Of a DNA stretch of 27,797 nucleotides, positions 1 to 6,322 are shown one piece after another. A program made the position numbers and the translations under genes. The stretch comes from a virus, in IMG/VR virus record IMGVR_UViG_3300021091_000332, positions 1 through 27,797 of that record. One strand, written 5' to 3'. The notes under the pieces are model-generated. The model saw nothing but the letters and a program-made list of their open reading frames with translations. It had not been told where the DNA came from and did not search any database. Position 1 is the stretch's first letter. Each line of letters begins with the position of its first letter.

Positions 1-725
1 CTTACGACTTCTCTATTAATCTCAGCAAGGATTTCAGATGATAGAATATTTGCTAATTCTGTTTCTGCATCCAAACCGTGAATTGCTTTAAGGTCTTGTG
101 CAAGTTCCATTGTGTATTCAGCTTTTAGAGCTCTTGATTTAGCAGTTACAGTCGATTTCTCGATTGAAAATGCCATTTCAGCAAAACTGTTAGCAGATGA
201 ATCACCTAGTGCTTCAGCAGCTGCAGTTGACATACCTGTACCTGTTGTGAAAGTACCTGGTGAAGCGTCGTTTAATAAAGCTGGGTTAGTTCCTGAATCA
301 GCAGTAGATGAAAAACCACCTGTGCTTGAACCAGCTTTGTTTCTACCAGAAAAGTCTGTGTCAGCAGCATCAAAAAATGCTTCTGAGTTTGACGCTTGTG
401 ATGTATATTTTGCTCTCATAGCGAAGATTAGTCCTGTTGGACCAGTCATTGGCTGTACGCCTGCTATGTCGTATGCGATAAGATTTGGCATTGCTCTTCG
501 CACTAATGAAATTAGGATTGGGTCCCAATTCTGAATGGAAGTTGCATCAGTGCTGTTGATCGGAGCAGCTTCTGACATAAATGCTCTATCTTCTCTTAGT
601 GCTCTCTCTTGGTTTTCCAAGATAACAGCGGTAACCGCTTTCTTGTAACTATCCGTTACTTTTGGGAGTTCTGGATGTTCAAGAACCGGCTGCCATTTTT
701 TAACTAATTGTTCAGATAAGTACAT
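1..725 (-). CDS. 23: Major capsid protein gp23, N-terminal part (cut by window edge)
   Basis: The frame starts at the ATG ending at 725 and stays open to base 1, giving about 241 residues; T4 gp23 has 521, so more than half is missing. The start MYLSEQLVKKWQPVLEH and the later segment NWDPILISLVRRAMPNLIAY are typical of T4-type capsid proteins. The product forms the hexamers of the prohead shell. T4 gp23 loses its N-terminus to the gp21 protease after a hydrophobic-x-Glu site; M50-S51-E52 followed by A53 fits and is my inferred cleavage point. A GGGAG ribosome-binding sequence lies about 12 bases upstream, inside the end of gp22, whose stop is 19 bases away. Alanine and glycine codons are mostly A- or T-ending, and the stretch has no GGCC, unlike many neighbours. 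Confidence 0.95.
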   Translation of the reverse strand, partial: MYLSEQLVKKWQPVLEHPELPKVTDSYKKAVTAVILENQERALREDRAFMSEAAPINSTDATSIQNWDPILISLVRRAMPNLIAYDIAGVQPMTGPTGLIFAMRAKYTSQASNSEAFFDAADTDFSGRNKAGSSTGGFSSTADSGTNPALLNDASPGTFTTGTGMSTAAAEALGDSSANSFAEMAFSIEKSTVTAKSRALKAEYTMELAQDLKAIHGLDAETELANILSSEILAEINREVV

Positions 726-743
726 ATCTTTTTTATTCTCCCT

Positions 744-1811
744 TTATTTTTTTGAACCTAATCTAATTAGGTCTTTTGTTTTAGTGATAGCGGCCGTGTA
801 AGCAGTCATAGCGTTTGACAAATCAACTTGCGTTGTTTCGCCTTCGGCAACGTTATCTATTTCATTTTTAGATGAAATTTCTTTTGTAATAAAGTATGAC
901 TCTTTAATTGTCGATACTTTCTTTTTAAACTCATCAGCATTAGAGTACTCAATTTCTTCTGCTAATTTATTAAATTTTTCTTTGTTAGTATCTGTTAAAT
1001 CAGACGATATAGCGTCAACTATATCTTGTCTTGTTAACTTACCAATTTCAGAATTTAATTTAACGTTAGCTTCGATTTGCTCGTTCAATTTCTTATTAAG
1101 CTCTTCGATTTGAGAAGCTTGATCTTCTAATACATCATATTTTTCGTCTGGTACGTTTATATAATGATCTTCAAATAATTTTTTCAGACCACTGATAAAG
1201 TCCTCAGCGATTTCGCCTTTAATACCTCTTTCAATAGCAATCTCGTTTTGTTTCATCCATTCTTCTACTACGTAGTTTAGATATGAATCAACTTTTTCAA
1301 TAAGTTCTGCTTTTGATTTTTCTGTTTCTTCTTTTAATTTACTTTCATAAGAAGATTGCATTTTCTTTTTAGCTTCGCTAACTTTTGATTTAACTGCAGC
1401 TTCAAATATTGTTGCAGCTTTTGCTTTAAATTCTTCTGTTAATTTTTCATCTCCGATTAATGCTTTTACATCATCAGAAACGTCAATAACATCTTCTTCT
1501 TTTTTAGTATCTTCCACTTTTAATGTTTGGCCTGGATGATCAACTTTTGTAACACCAGCTTCTGTATCTGGTTTTTTACTAGCATCTACATCTGCAGCTT
1601 TAGCATTTTGAGCGTCAGAAACTTTTTTATTATTTTTTGTAGCGTCAGGATTGCTGTCAGTTGCTTTTACAACCGCTGCACCTAGGTCTTGAGCTTCGTT
1701 AGAAAGCTTACTAGGTTCAGCTGCTACAGCATTCTTCTTTGGAGCGTCAGCAACAGACTCTTGTTCCGTTATTGTTTGCTCTTTGACTTCTACTTGTTTT
1801 TCTGTAGCCAT
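744..1811 (-). CDS. 22: Prohead core scaffold protein gp22
   Basis: This is the internal scaffold around which the T4-type prohead shell assembles, later degraded by gp21. The protein has 355 residues against 269 in T4. The excess is an N-terminal region, residues 1-107, rich in Ala, Lys, Asp and Thr and apparently disordered. The conserved core begins near residue 111 with DVKALIGDEKLTEEFKAKAA and continues as long, charged, helical and probably coiled-coil sequence (about 140-260). The ATG follows a strong AAGGAGA ribosome-binding site. Upstream lie a 20-base perfect palindrome and a TATAAATA late promoter, so the gene has its own leader of about 50 bases. Position between gp21 and gp23 is as in T4. 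The long acidic and alanine-rich N-terminus is the unusual part. Confidence 0.92.
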   Translation of the reverse strand: MATEKQVEVKEQTITEQESVADAPKKNAVAAEPSKLSNEAQDLGAAVVKATDSNPDATKNNKKVSDAQNAKAADVDASKKPDTEAGVTKVDHPGQTLKVEDTKKEEDVIDVSDDVKALIGDEKLTEEFKAKAATIFEAAVKSKVSEAKKKMQSSYESKLKEETEKSKAELIEKVDSYLNYVVEEWMKQNEIAIERGIKGEIAEDFISGLKKLFEDHYINVPDEKYDVLEDQASQIEELNKKLNEQIEANVKLNSEIGKLTRQDIVDAISSDLTDTNKEKFNKLAEEIEYSNADEFKKKVSTIKESYFITKEISSKNEIDNVAEGETTQVDLSNAMTAYTAAITKTKDLIRLGSKK

Positions 1812-1830
1812 TTGAGAAATCTCCTTTTTT

Positions 1831-1850
1831 TATTTTAATCGATTAAAATA
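1831..1850. repeat. 20-base perfect palindrome in the gp22 leader
   Basis: TATTTTAATCGATTAAAATA is identical to its reverse complement. It lies between the late promoter box (1868-1875) and the gp22 ribosome-binding site, so gp22 mRNA from that promoter should carry an AT-rich hairpin near its 5' end. On the transcribed strand it is followed by an A-run, not a U-run, so it is not a standard terminator for these genes. Confidence 0.6.
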
Positions 1851-1867
1851 TCTCTCTTTTATAGTGA

Positions 1868-1875
1868 TATTTATA
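1868..1875 (-). promoter_or_regulatory. T4-type late promoter upstream of gp22
   Basis: The minus strand reads TATAAATA, the T4 late-promoter consensus bound by the gp55 sigma factor. It lies in the 80-base gap between gp21 and gp22. Using T4 geometry (start on the sixth base after the box) gives a leader of about 51 bases before the gp22 ATG. Confidence 0.6.
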
Positions 1876-1891
1876 ATAAATTGATTTTCTA

Positions 1892-2536
1892 TTAAAGTTT
1901 ACTTAAAAAATCCTTGAATATACTTGCCTTTTTTTCAGCTAATTCAATTCTTTTTGTCTTAATTAACTCTCGTTTCCAAGCTTCTACATCTTGTTCAACA
2001 AGAATACCATTATTCCAAACCCATTCTTTTGTTTCCATAATACCTTCTACGAAAGCATCTGGAGCAGATGGATCTGCCACAATGTCAGCGGCCGTTGCAA
2101 GGTAAAAATCTTCACCCACTGTATTTTGACCGTTCTTTGTTACTAAAGAACCCATACCTCGTGATGATACGCCTAACTTAGCGCCTTCATCAATAAGACT
2201 CTTTACAATCTTACCGTATGGCGTGTCCATAATTTTTGCTTCACCGATAAAGTTTTTGCCTTCTGGATAAAGTTTCTTTATCATATGTGAAACTCTTTCC
2301 AGATTTACGACAGGTCCTTCTGGATGACCTAATTCGCCAAATGCTCTATTTTTATTGATAAATTCTGCATTGTATCGTTTTACCTCTTTCATTAAAACGT
2401 TACTAGGGTAAATTCTACCGTTACGATTTTTGATGTCTGATTGTAGAAAAACTCCTTTTATAGAATAGTTTTTCTTTCCTTCTTTTTCTTCAACGATATA
2501 TTGAGCATCGTTTATTTCTTCTCTTATAAGTTTCAT
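1892..2536 (-). CDS. 21: Prohead core protease gp21
   Basis: This serine protease of the T4 prohead family (peptidase family S77, herpesvirus-assemblin-like fold) matures the capsid by cutting gp22, gp23 and core proteins. The length of 214 residues matches T4 gp21 (212). The segments GVFLQSDIKNRNGRIYP (28-44), FGELGHPEG (66-74) and LGVSSRGMGS (121-130) are diagnostic. H71 and a serine at 124 or 125 are the expected catalytic residues. The C-terminal tail is charged and helical. A GAGGG ribosome-binding sequence sits about 5 bases before the ATG, and a TATAAATA late promoter lies just upstream of it. In T4 gp21 follows gp68; here three small genes intervene. Confidence 0.95.
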   Translation of the reverse strand: MKLIREEINDAQYIVEEKEGKKNYSIKGVFLQSDIKNRNGRIYPSNVLMKEVKRYNAEFINKNRAFGELGHPEGPVVNLERVSHMIKKLYPEGKNFIGEAKIMDTPYGKIVKSLIDEGAKLGVSSRGMGSLVTKNGQNTVGEDFYLATAADIVADPSAPDAFVEGIMETKEWVWNNGILVEQDVEAWKRELIKTKRIELAEKKASIFKDFLSKL

Positions 2537-2550
2537 ATTCCCTCTTTTAC

Positions 2551-2558
2551 TATTTATA
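2551..2558 (-). promoter_or_regulatory. T4-type late promoter upstream of gp21
   Basis: TATAAATA on the minus strand fills most of the 24-base gap between the stop at 2561 and the gp21 ATG at 2536. T4 geometry gives a leader of about 9 bases that still contains the GAGGG ribosome-binding sequence. Confidence 0.6.
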
Positions 2559-2560
2559 TA

Positions 2561-2953
2561 TTATCTAAATTCTATTACTAGAGAATAGTTATCTCCGTTA
2601 GCAAAATTTTTAGTGCTTAATAATACATCACCTGTTGGTGTGTTTGCATTATTTGGTATCTCATCACCAGCAGTTCTTAAATCAAAAAATCCTTGACCAC
2701 TTAAAAATAATGCAGTTGCATTTGTAGCACCGGCCCATTTAAGTTCAACAGCAGATTTTGGATTAGCAGTGTTAACTGAAAACCAAACTTTTGCAATTTT
2801 TCTATTACCATCTTCTGTCATAAAAGTTGTGTTTGAAGCATCAACTTTTGTAACATCCGTTTCGCCAGTACCATCAGAAAAGTTTGTTAATTTAACAACA
2901 AATTTTACTCCTGATGTGTCTGTTATGGTTTGTGATGTAACTATGTCTGCCAT
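2561..2953 (-). CDS. Small beta-rich protein, probable head protein (third of three paralogues)
   Basis: I do not recognise this 130-residue protein as a named family. It is rich in Thr, Val, Asn and Gly, has no membrane segment, cysteine or catalytic motif, and looks all-beta. Its plan matches the next two genes: an N-terminal strand around TITDTSGVKFVVK, a middle block with K-V-W-F and V-E-L-K-W, a Gly-Gln-Gly-Phe-Phe turn, a block with G-D-V, and a closing strand Y-S-L-V-I-E-F at the C-terminus. Its start overlaps the stop of the preceding gene by one base (TAATG). Its place between prohead core genes and gp21 suggests a capsid decoration or head-fibre role; that is inference. Confidence 0.75.
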   Translation of the reverse strand: MADIVTSQTITDTSGVKFVVKLTNFSDGTGETDVTKVDASNTTFMTEDGNRKIAKVWFSVNTANPKSAVELKWAGATNATALFLSGQGFFDLRTAGDEIPNNANTPTGDVLLSTKNFANGDNYSLVIEFR

Positions 2954-3327
2954 TAATTTGTAAATCCTTTTTCTTTATGACACTCTAAAACAATATTATA
3001 ACTTGTTATATTAGCATCACTTGTTAAATATATTATATCAGCCGTTGTAGAAGTTGCTTTTTTTTTTGGTTCGCCAGGTTTTAAACCATAGTTACCACGT
3101 TCATTAATAGTCAAAGCATTTTCTTCTTCATCATTAAATTTAAAGGTAATATTTCCTGTACCTTCAATTTCATAATAAACGTTTGCTATAGAAATTTTTG
3201 GTTCACTTGTAGCATTATTTAATTCTAAAGCATTTATAACAAGTTGTTCAGTTTCTTCACCTACTCCGTCGGCCTTTATAATAACCTTAAAACTATCATC
3301 TACTAAAGTTGTAGTTGAAATTGCCAT
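2953..3327 (-). CDS. Small beta-rich protein, probable head protein (second of three paralogues)
   Basis: This 124-residue protein has no family I can name. Like its two neighbours it opens with a Thr/Asp-rich strand (TTTLVDDSFKVIIK), has a central pair of strands with the pattern I-x-x-V-Y-Y-E-I-E-G-x-G-N-I-x-F-K-F, a Gly-Asn-Tyr-Gly turn, and ends with a strand near Y-N-I-V-L. A lysine patch (EPKKK, near 89) and a charged C-terminus distinguish it. It contains one cysteine and no signal peptide. The gene is tightly packed, with three bases after the upstream stop and a one-base overlap with the gene downstream. A virion head role is inferred from position only. Confidence 0.75.
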   Translation of the reverse strand: MAISTTTLVDDSFKVIIKADGVGEETEQLVINALELNNATSEPKISIANVYYEIEGTGNITFKFNDEEENALTINERGNYGLKPGEPKKKATSTTADIIYLTSDANITSYNIVLECHKEKGFTN

Positions 3328-3330
3328 TTA

Positions 3331-3717
3331 TTAAGCAAAAGATTCAGCGTTTTCAGCAAAACCTATTTTCTGCAATGTTAATAAAATATATCCTGAAGCA
3401 CTCACTGAAATAGCTTCTATATCACCACCAGTTGCACCAGTATTAGTTGCTGTATTTTTTATAACAGCACCATAATAAGTACCTGCACCTGTAATATCTA
3501 TTGCTTCAACATCAGTTGCCGAGCCTTTAAATTGTAATTGTACACGACCCGTTATACCGTGAATAATATGTGTTATGTGTAACTTAGCACCGTTTGCGTG
3601 ACTAACCAAAGCACTTGCATCAACAGCGGCCGCAGTGGTAGCAGAATCGTTGTCGAAGCTTAGTAATACTTTGGCGTGTGTTTTTGTATCTGATAATATT
3701 TTTGTAAATGTTGCCAT
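3331..3717 (-). CDS. Small beta-rich protein, probable head protein (first of three paralogues)
   Basis: This protein has 128 residues, rich in Ala, Thr, Gly and Ile. It opens with FTKILSDTKTHAKVLLSFDN and carries a central I-H-G-I-T-G-R-V-Q-L-Q-F-K-G segment, a G-A-G-T-Y-Y turn and a closing Y-I-L-L-T-L strand. These are the same positions used by the two following genes, so the three look like old tandem duplicates of one beta-sandwich domain. There is no enzyme motif or membrane segment. Highly expressed-type composition and location next to the prohead core genes suggest a structural head protein such as a decoration protein. I cannot match it to T4 Hoc or Soc. Confidence 0.75.
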   Translation of the reverse strand: MATFTKILSDTKTHAKVLLSFDNDSATTAAAVDASALVSHANGAKLHITHIIHGITGRVQLQFKGSATDVEAIDITGAGTYYGAVIKNTATNTGATGGDIEAISVSASGYILLTLQKIGFAENAESFA

Positions 3718-3724
3718 AGTTTCT

Positions 3725-3970
3725 TTAAACTCCTAATTGTTCGTTTATTTCTTTGTCAAAATACTTATGTATATCTTCTTTCTTTATATTATATGAAGCA
3801 GTTACTTTTTCTATTGCTCCGTCAAATCTTGTAAGAATATCTTTTTGTTCGTTTTCTATTAATTTATAAATTTCTTTTATCCCCTTCTTCATTTTAGGTG
3901 ATAAATCATTATAAGATTTAGAATCCATAAATCTATTTTCTTTTACGATATTACTAATTTTTGTTTTCAT
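3725..3970 (-). CDS. Small charged helical protein in the gp68 position
   Basis: I choose the ATG ending at 3970 (81 residues, MKTKISNIVKENRFMDSKSY), not the longer frame starting at 4069. The first 33 residues of that longer frame merely run antisense-free through gp67 in another frame and look unlike protein. With this start the gene overlaps the end of gp67 by 17 bases. The product is lysine- and glutamate-rich and predicted helical (KKGIKEIYKLIENEQKDI), ending NEQLGV. In T4 the prohead core gene 68 occupies this place, but T4 gp68 has 141 residues and I see no decisive motif. The gp68 assignment is therefore positional. No strong ribosome-binding site is visible, so translation may be coupled to gp67. 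Confidence 0.65.
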   Translation of the reverse strand: MKTKISNIVKENRFMDSKSYNDLSPKMKKGIKEIYKLIENEQKDILTRFDGAIEKVTASYNIKKEDIHKYFDKEINEQLGV

Positions 3971-4196
3971 CAGCAACTGTTTCTGTTCTAGGTGCCGGAC
4001 TAACAATTTCTGGTTTTGGATCGCTGTGTGGTTCAGCTTCAACTTGTCCTTGAAACAATACACCAGCAAGTTCTTTTCTTCTTGCTTCTAATGCGTCGCC
4101 AACCTTATTTCGTAATGCGTCCTTAAAAGCTTCACCAGCTTCAGCCGCTTGTCCTAATGACAATTTATCAATAAAACTTTTTACTTGCTCACTCAT
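3954..4196 (-). CDS. 67: Prohead core protein gp67
   Basis: The protein has 80 residues, the same length as T4 gp67, and lies directly after the portal gene as in T4. The N-terminal half is helical (SFIDKLSLGQAAEAGEAFKDA) and is followed by the conserved-looking segment ARRKELAGVLFQGQ (38-51), equivalent to the T4 stretch where an Arg-rich helix runs into an F-L-x-x-G/E site. The C-terminal third is Pro/Glu-rich and acidic, as in T4. Gp67 is a minor core component needed for correct head shape and is processed by gp21. A strong AAGGAGA ribosome-binding site precedes the ATG and a TATAAATA late promoter overlaps the portal stop codon just upstream. Confidence 0.82.
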   Translation of the reverse strand: MSEQVKSFIDKLSLGQAAEAGEAFKDALRNKVGDALEARRKELAGVLFQGQVEAEPHSDPKPEIVSPAPRTETVADENKN

Positions 4197-4211
4197 TTTT
4201 TTCTCCTTTTA

Positions 4212-4219
4212 TATTTATA
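4212..4219 (-). promoter_or_regulatory. T4-type late promoter upstream of gp67
   Basis: TATAAATA on the minus strand overlaps the gp20 stop codon (4215-4217). T4 geometry gives a leader of about 10 bases that includes the gp67 AAGGAGA site. It allows core genes 67/68 to be expressed independently of the portal transcript. Confidence 0.6.
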
Positions 4220-5738
4220 ATAAAGTTTCAGTTTTCTTAGGTTTATCTATACCACCTAAAGAAGAATCTCCATCTGTAGGTTCTATAGGGCCTTCAGATT
4301 TTATAAGTTTATCTTGTTCTTTAATCTCTTTTTCAGATTGTTTGAAAATAAACTTTCTAATGTATTCTTGTGAAAAATACTTACCTACATATTTTTCTAA
4401 AGAATCTGCTAACAAAACACGGTCTTTTAACATTTCACTTTCTTTTAATTCAGCAAAATGGCCGTCTTGTAAAAAATCATACTTAATATTAGCCTGTATA
4501 ACATTCCAATCTTCTTCACCAATAACACCTTTTAATATTAATTGTGTTTTTAAAAAGTCATTAAATAATTCTGTAAACTTTTTTCTTAATCTTTGTACAA
4601 ACTTCGTAAATTTTAATTCATCTCTTGTAATTTCTGTTGAGCGGCCTAAACTAAAACCTGATGATGGTTCTAATCTACTTACAGGAACGTTTAATGAACG
4701 ATAAAGTTTCTTTTGGAAATATTCTATATCGGCCATCTCACCAAGATTTTGGCCACCAGGTAGTGTAGCTATATCTGTTCCTCGTCCGCCTTCTCTTGTT
4801 GGTAACCAATAATCTTCCAACATATTCATATAACTTCTGTCATCTCTTATTTCGCCTGTATTGGCATCATAAACTAATTTATTTCGATAACGTGCCATCA
4901 CATCTCGTAAATATTGTTCTGCCTTTTGTTTAGGCAAATTACCAACATCTATTTTGAAAATTCTTCTTTCAGGTGCTCTTGCAATACGATAAATTACAAC
5001 AGCGTCCTCAATCATACGTAATTGATTTACTGGTTTAATTGCTTTATGTAAGTAAGACAAGATCATATTTTTATTTTGGTCTACTAAACCTGAAGAACAA
5101 AAAGCAATTGTATCGGCCGCTATTCTTACGCCTGAACCTGATGTTGAACCTGCAACACCTTTTTCATTGAACATAAAATATTCTTCATAATCATTTGTAA
5201 TTGCTAAATCAACTGTACTTCTTATTTTTTTTAATTCTCTTACTTTTTTAATTTTACGTGGGTCAATATAACGCAATTCTGTTATACCGTTTTTAGTATT
5301 TTTTCTGTCAATAAGTTTTTGGTAAAATATTCTACCATCTACATACCATCTTCTAAATATTTCAAATCCTTTTGTATTGAAATTCATCAATTTCAATACG
5401 TTCATAAATTCTTCGTCTATTTTCTTTTTAACTTCTGGACCATAAGGCAAATCTTCTAGTATAACTCTTACAGATTCTTTTTCTTCACTAGAAACAATTG
5501 CTTCGTTGCAAATATCTTCTATTGCTTGGTCGCACTCTGGATGTAATGAGATTTCTCTATAACGTCTTACAAGGTCGGCTTCATTTTTAGCCGTGCCTTC
5601 CATATCAAGGTAAGAACCAAAATAACCTCCAGCAGCGACGGTTGTTGTACCGTCATCTGCTTGAGGTGTAGTAAAGTTTTGTTTTGGATCTTGCTCTTGC
5701 TTCTTTCTGGTTATTTGAAAACCAAATAGTTCAGCCAT
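4215..5738 (-). CDS. 20: Portal vertex protein gp20
   Basis: This T4-type portal protein forms the dodecameric ring through which DNA enters the head and to which the neck attaches; it also starts prohead assembly at the membrane. The length is 507 residues against 524 in T4. Diagnostic segments include YREISLHPECDQAIEDICNEAI (about 61-82), LRYIDPRKIKKVRE, DAVVIYRIARAPERRIFKIDVGNLPK and LPGGQNLGEMADIEYFQKKLY, all classic gp20 signatures used for marine phage surveys. The C-terminus is low in complexity, with a Pro/Asp/Ser-rich tail. The ATG is preceded by AAAGGAAT. A TATAAATT directly abutting the ATG is too close to act as promoter for it. Gene order 19-20-67 matches T4. Confidence 0.97.
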   Translation of the reverse strand: MAELFGFQITRKKQEQDPKQNFTTPQADDGTTTVAAGGYFGSYLDMEGTAKNEADLVRRYREISLHPECDQAIEDICNEAIVSSEEKESVRVILEDLPYGPEVKKKIDEEFMNVLKLMNFNTKGFEIFRRWYVDGRIFYQKLIDRKNTKNGITELRYIDPRKIKKVRELKKIRSTVDLAITNDYEEYFMFNEKGVAGSTSGSGVRIAADTIAFCSSGLVDQNKNMILSYLHKAIKPVNQLRMIEDAVVIYRIARAPERRIFKIDVGNLPKQKAEQYLRDVMARYRNKLVYDANTGEIRDDRSYMNMLEDYWLPTREGGRGTDIATLPGGQNLGEMADIEYFQKKLYRSLNVPVSRLEPSSGFSLGRSTEITRDELKFTKFVQRLRKKFTELFNDFLKTQLILKGVIGEEDWNVIQANIKYDFLQDGHFAELKESEMLKDRVLLADSLEKYVGKYFSQEYIRKFIFKQSEKEIKEQDKLIKSEGPIEPTDGDSSLGGIDKPKKTETLL

Positions 5739-5772
5739 AATTTATATTCCTTTACTACTACTTATAATAGTT

Positions 5773-6300
5773 TTAAGTAGTCGTATTTGTTTCAAAAAAT
5801 TGATAAGCAAAAGTTACAACAAACTGTTCAATCGCTGTTTGTTCGTCATAAGTTAAATCAATAGCGCCAACTTCTTTTGGAAAAGCACCTCTTAAAGTAT
5901 ATGATTTAACAGTATTACCGTTTCTGTCTAAGTGGTCAATAAATGCGTCCACTTGATAGTCAGCAGGATTTGTTAATCCTTCATTATCTGTCATATTGTT
6001 GATACCATTTTGCCATCTTTCAAAAGCATTTCTCACTTTGAAGTTTGTATCGTTATAAACTGTAACGGTCCAATCCGCAAATGTTCTATCTCCAGCTATT
6101 TTGATTGATCGACCTCTAAACTTAACGTCAACCTCACCAATAGTCATAGCAGGAATAGATGTAGCTCTACATAAGAAAGCCAGATCTTCTATTTCGCCAC
6201 CAACTTGAGCGTAACCAGGAAAAGGCATTACTACCTTAAACTGATTGGCACGAGCGCCTCCGCCAGCAAGTTTAGCTTTGAAGTCATTAATGTTTGCCAT
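5773..6300 (-). CDS. 19: Tail tube protein gp19
   Basis: The protein has 175 residues (T4 gp19 has 163). It stacks in hexameric rings to form the inner tube inside the contractile sheath. Family features seen are the start NINDFKAKLAGGGARANQFKV, the segment FLCRATSIPAMTIGEVDVKFRGRSIKIAGDR (about 43-73), DWTVTVYNDTNFKVRNAFERW (76-96) and a final beta strand, FVVTFAYQFFE. A strong AGGAGA ribosome-binding site precedes the ATG. The gene lies 22 bases after gp18, and the two should be co-transcribed. Like gp18 and gp23, it has no GGCC tetranucleotide. Confidence 0.96.
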   Translation of the reverse strand: MANINDFKAKLAGGGARANQFKVVMPFPGYAQVGGEIEDLAFLCRATSIPAMTIGEVDVKFRGRSIKIAGDRTFADWTVTVYNDTNFKVRNAFERWQNGINNMTDNEGLTNPADYQVDAFIDHLDRNGNTVKSYTLRGAFPKEVGAIDLTYDEQTAIEQFVVTFAYQFFETNTTT

Positions 6301-6322
6301 TTTTTATTCTCCTATTCTAAAA

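Noticed and set aside
112-534. Plus-strand open frame of 140 codons
   Set aside because: It is the antisense shadow of gp23, whose minus-strand frame reads clearly as capsid protein.
3971-4069. Longer N-terminus for the protein ending at 3725
   Set aside because: It overlaps gp67 in another frame for over 100 bases. The ATG at 3970 gives a compact helical protein and a normal short overlap.
5739-5746. TATAAATT as promoter of gp20
   Set aside because: It directly abuts the ATG, so a transcript from it would start inside the coding sequence.
5757-5781. 7-base inverted repeat around the gp19 stop as a terminator
   Set aside because: It has an 11-base loop and no U-run on the transcribed strand. 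It is likely chance in AT-rich DNA.
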